DNA of 6,529 nucleotides. It comes from Methanosaeta sp. UBA80. GTDB taxonomy: Archaea; Halobacteriota; Methanosarcinia; Methanotrichales; Methanotrichaceae. The position numbers and the translations under genes are program-made. The stretch spans positions 226 to 6,754 of the forward strand of contig DAWB01000114.1 of assembly GCA_002505805.1 (NCBI GenBank), given 5' to 3'. Numbering within the stretch: the stretch's first letter is position 1; each line of letters begins with the position of its first letter. Positions 4,866 through 6,529 of the stretch are shown here, one piece after another. Under the pieces are notes generated by a model that was not told the origin of the DNA, made no database searches, and saw nothing but the letters and a program-made list of their open reading frames with translations.

Positions 4866-6529
4866 ATGAGGCCAGAGAAGACGGATCGTGAAATGAGGAA
4901 GGATATGCTTGAGGGCTCGCCGGGGCTCAAGATCCAGGCAGAGAGGCTGATGATCGAGGCGGCGGAGCAGGCCCGGCGGGAGAAGCGAGACCCAGCCCGG
5001 ATGTTGCGAGTCCTGGCATTGCTGGCCTCGCCCGTCTATGATCCCAGGAATCCAGAAAGCGCCCCCGTCCATCTGGACCTGCAATCGGAGTGGCATCGCC
5101 TTTCCGAAAGGGTCCGGCAGAGCGGAGCGCCCATTCTCTTGGCCAGGCTTGCTCCCCCCACATTGCCTGCCCTTCGCGCCGCCCTATCCCCGCGGGCGGC
5201 GGAGCAGTCCGTCTTTCCCCAGGTGCTGCACTTCTCCGGCCACGCCTGGAAGGAAGGCCTGGTCCTGGAGGATGAGCTGGGGCGGGTTCATGCTGCCGGA
5301 ACCACCGAGGTCATAGATGCCCTCAAGGACCTTCCTGGAAAGCTCGATCTGGTGGTCCTGAACGGCTGTGAGAGCGCCGCTGCCGCCCGCTCCGTGGCCC
5401 AAGCTCTTTTAGACGGCGGCCTGGCTCGGGCGGTGGTGGGGCATGAGAAGGTGGTCCGGGACGATGAGGCGGTGGCCTTTGCCGCCCGGCTCTATTCCGA
5501 GCTGTGCAACGGTTTTCCGCTTCAGAGGGCTCTGGAGAATGCCGGCAAGGCCATCACCACCCACCAGGTTATCCTCTTGGGAGACGGCGGCCTGAAGCTG
5601 GGGCCCCTGAGCGGTGGCGAGCCCCTCATAGACCAGCGCCGCCCCAGAGGCAGCCTCCTGCCTCAGGCCAGGCTTTTCCTGGGCCGCGGGCCGGAGCTGA
5701 TGGAGCTGGCTAAAGCCCTGGCAGAGCCTCCCTCGGTGATAGTTCTCTCCGGCCCTCCTGGCATAGGCAAGTCCAGCCTGCTCTTAGAGGCGGCGCTGCG
5801 CAGCAGCTGGCGCTTTCCCGGAGGGATCGCCTATGCAGCCGGTCCCAGGCCGGAGGATTCCAGAGCAGCCACTGCTGAGGAGCTGGCGGCGGCCCTGGCA
5901 GCCTCACTGGGGCTGGAGAGGTCAGAGGATCTCTTGCCATACACATCAATGCAGCCGACTCTGCTGCTCCTGGATAACCTCGACTCTTTAGCAGGAGAGG
6001 AGCAGCTGCGGCTGAGAGAGCTACTGCGGCGGCTGGGAAGCGAGAGCGCCGCCATCCTGGCCCTGCGCCCATCCAGCGAGATCCTGGAGGAGCTGCCCTC
6101 CGCCCATCCCATGATCCTGCATCGCGGTCTCGCCGCACGTGAGGCGATCAGATATGCGCTGGCGCAGGCCGCTCAGAGAAAGATTCAATTGCCCCCCGGA
6201 AAGGCTCGGCTGATCGCCAGAGCCGTGGACGGCCATCCCCGGCTTTTGGAGCAGATCGTGGCCCAAGCCCGGCGGCAGGACCTGGATGGGCTGCTGGAGG
6301 ATGTGGCGAGGAGAGGGGGCAGCTTTGCGGACAAGATCGAAGAGGTCTACTCCTGGTGTGCGATTGGGCTCGATCCTGCCGGAGAGGCGGCCTGGCGGGC
6401 CCTGCCGCTCTTTCCAGGCGGCAGCGCCCCGGAGGCGGTTTTGAAGGCGGCTGGGGGAGAGGATGGCCCGGAGAGACTGCGGGAGGCGGCTCTGGCCGAC
6501 TTTGACTCCGCCGGGCAGCTCTGGCGCTT
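4866..6529 (+). CDS. CHAT (caspase-like) protease fused to a STAND/NB-ARC-type NTPase, 3' end beyond the window
   Basis: An uninterrupted frame of 554 codons runs off the right edge. Residues 1-45 are charged and helical. Residues about 46-245 form a CHAT domain: RVLALLASP at the start, catalytic His126 in LHFSGHAWKEG and Cys168 in LVVLNGCESA, the caspase-type His/Cys pair 42 residues apart. A linker leads to FLGRGPEL (271-278), then the NTPase with Walker A G296-PPGIGKS-303, Walker B LLLLDNLD (366-373), an LALRPS sensor strand (398-403) and a GLAAREA helix (421-427), as in NB-ARC/STAND regulators; winged-helix-like sequence follows. The C-terminal sensor, often TPR or other repeats, would lie outside. 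In such proteins, ligand sensing by the C-terminus drives NTP-dependent oligomerisation that activates the protease; this is family knowledge, not shown here. It is cytoplasmic, with no membrane segment seen. Divergent from the HMG-CoA synthase gene, 170 bp apart. GC-rich like that gene, so probably long resident. Confidence 0.88.
   Translation, partial: MRPEKTDREMRKDMLEGSPGLKIQAERLMIEAAEQARREKRDPARMLRVLALLASPVYDPRNPESAPVHLDLQSEWHRLSERVRQSGAPILLARLAPPTLPALRAALSPRAAEQSVFPQVLHFSGHAWKEGLVLEDELGRVHAAGTTEVIDALKDLPGKLDLVVLNGCESAAAARSVAQALLDGGLARAVVGHEKVVRDDEAVAFAARLYSELCNGFPLQRALENAGKAITTHQVILLGDGGLKLGPLSGGEPLIDQRRPRGSLLPQARLFLGRGPELMELAKALAEPPSVIVLSGPPGIGKSSLLLEAALRSSWRFPGGIAYAAGPRPEDSRAATAEELAAALAASLGLERSEDLLPYTSMQPTLLLLDNLDSLAGEEQLRLRELLRRLGSESAAILALRPSSEILEELPSAHPMILHRGLAAREAIRYALAQAAQRKIQLPPGKARLIARAVDGHPRLLEQIVAQARRQDLDGLLEDVARRGGSFADKIEEVYSWCAIGLDPAGEAAWRALPLFPGGSAPEAVLKAAGGEDGPERLREAALADFDSAGQLWR

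Noticed and set aside
5710..6266. Minus-strand open frames of 81 to 142 codons opposite the NTPase domain
   Set aside because: The + strand frame carries clear CHAT and Walker motifs throughout; the opposite-strand translations are Ser/Ala/Pro-rich with no recognisable domain, as expected for antisense shadows in GC-rich DNA.
1..6529. CRISPR array, insertion sequence or integrase gene
   Set aside because: No regularly spaced direct repeats, no transposase or recombinase motifs, and no terminal inverted repeats flanking a coding unit were seen on either strand.

Overview
The window joins two compositionally different halves. Positions 1-3121 are AT-rich: hand counts of single 60-base lines give 17/60 G+C at 601-660 and 24/60 at 1381-1440, with heavy use of ATA, AGA, TTA and AAA codons. 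From about 3320 to the end the DNA is GC-rich (33/60 at 4081-4140, 44/60 at 5581-5640), dominated by CTG/CTC, GCC, GAG and AGG. The host looks like an archaeon, possibly a methanogen of the Methanosarcinales/Methanothrix type. That is inferred from gene content, codon style, T-tract terminators and TATA-like intergenic sequence; no rRNA or tRNA is present to prove it, and an anaerobic bacterium is not excluded. The AT-rich half looks like an accessory, probably transferred, segment.

Left half (+ strand): a 5'-truncated P-loop ATPase (3-1208) is followed after 56 nt by a second P-loop ATPase fused to a calcineurin-like metallophosphoesterase (1265-3121). Both ATPases start from the same signature (a PPIRD motif, then a Walker A containing RRSGKTSFLY), so they are related modules. 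The reading frame of the second runs open back into the end of the first, and one extra A in the A4 run at 1200-1203 would fuse them into a single protein of at least about 1,037 residues. The pair is therefore either a freshly split giant protein or a coupled two-gene unit. It resembles a STAND-type conflict (defence) protein with a phosphoesterase effector.

Middle: a 191-bp intergenic region between convergent genes (3122-3312) holds T/A tracts, a short GC-rich patch inside a 31-codon ORF, and a perfect 14-bp palindrome. It is also where base composition changes. Next, on the minus strand, is a complete HMG-CoA synthase (3313-4695), which makes HMG-CoA for the mevalonate route to isoprenoid lipids. 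Its catalytic residues are intact.

Right: a 170-bp divergent intergenic region (4696-4865) separates it from a + strand gene (4866 to the window end, open at 3') encoding a CHAT caspase-like protease domain followed by a STAND/NB-ARC-type NTPase, another architecture typical of immunity or programmed cell death proteins. Thus a core lipid-biosynthesis gene sits between two different NTPase-regulated effector loci. Whether these act together cannot be told from the sequence; their different base composition suggests separate histories.
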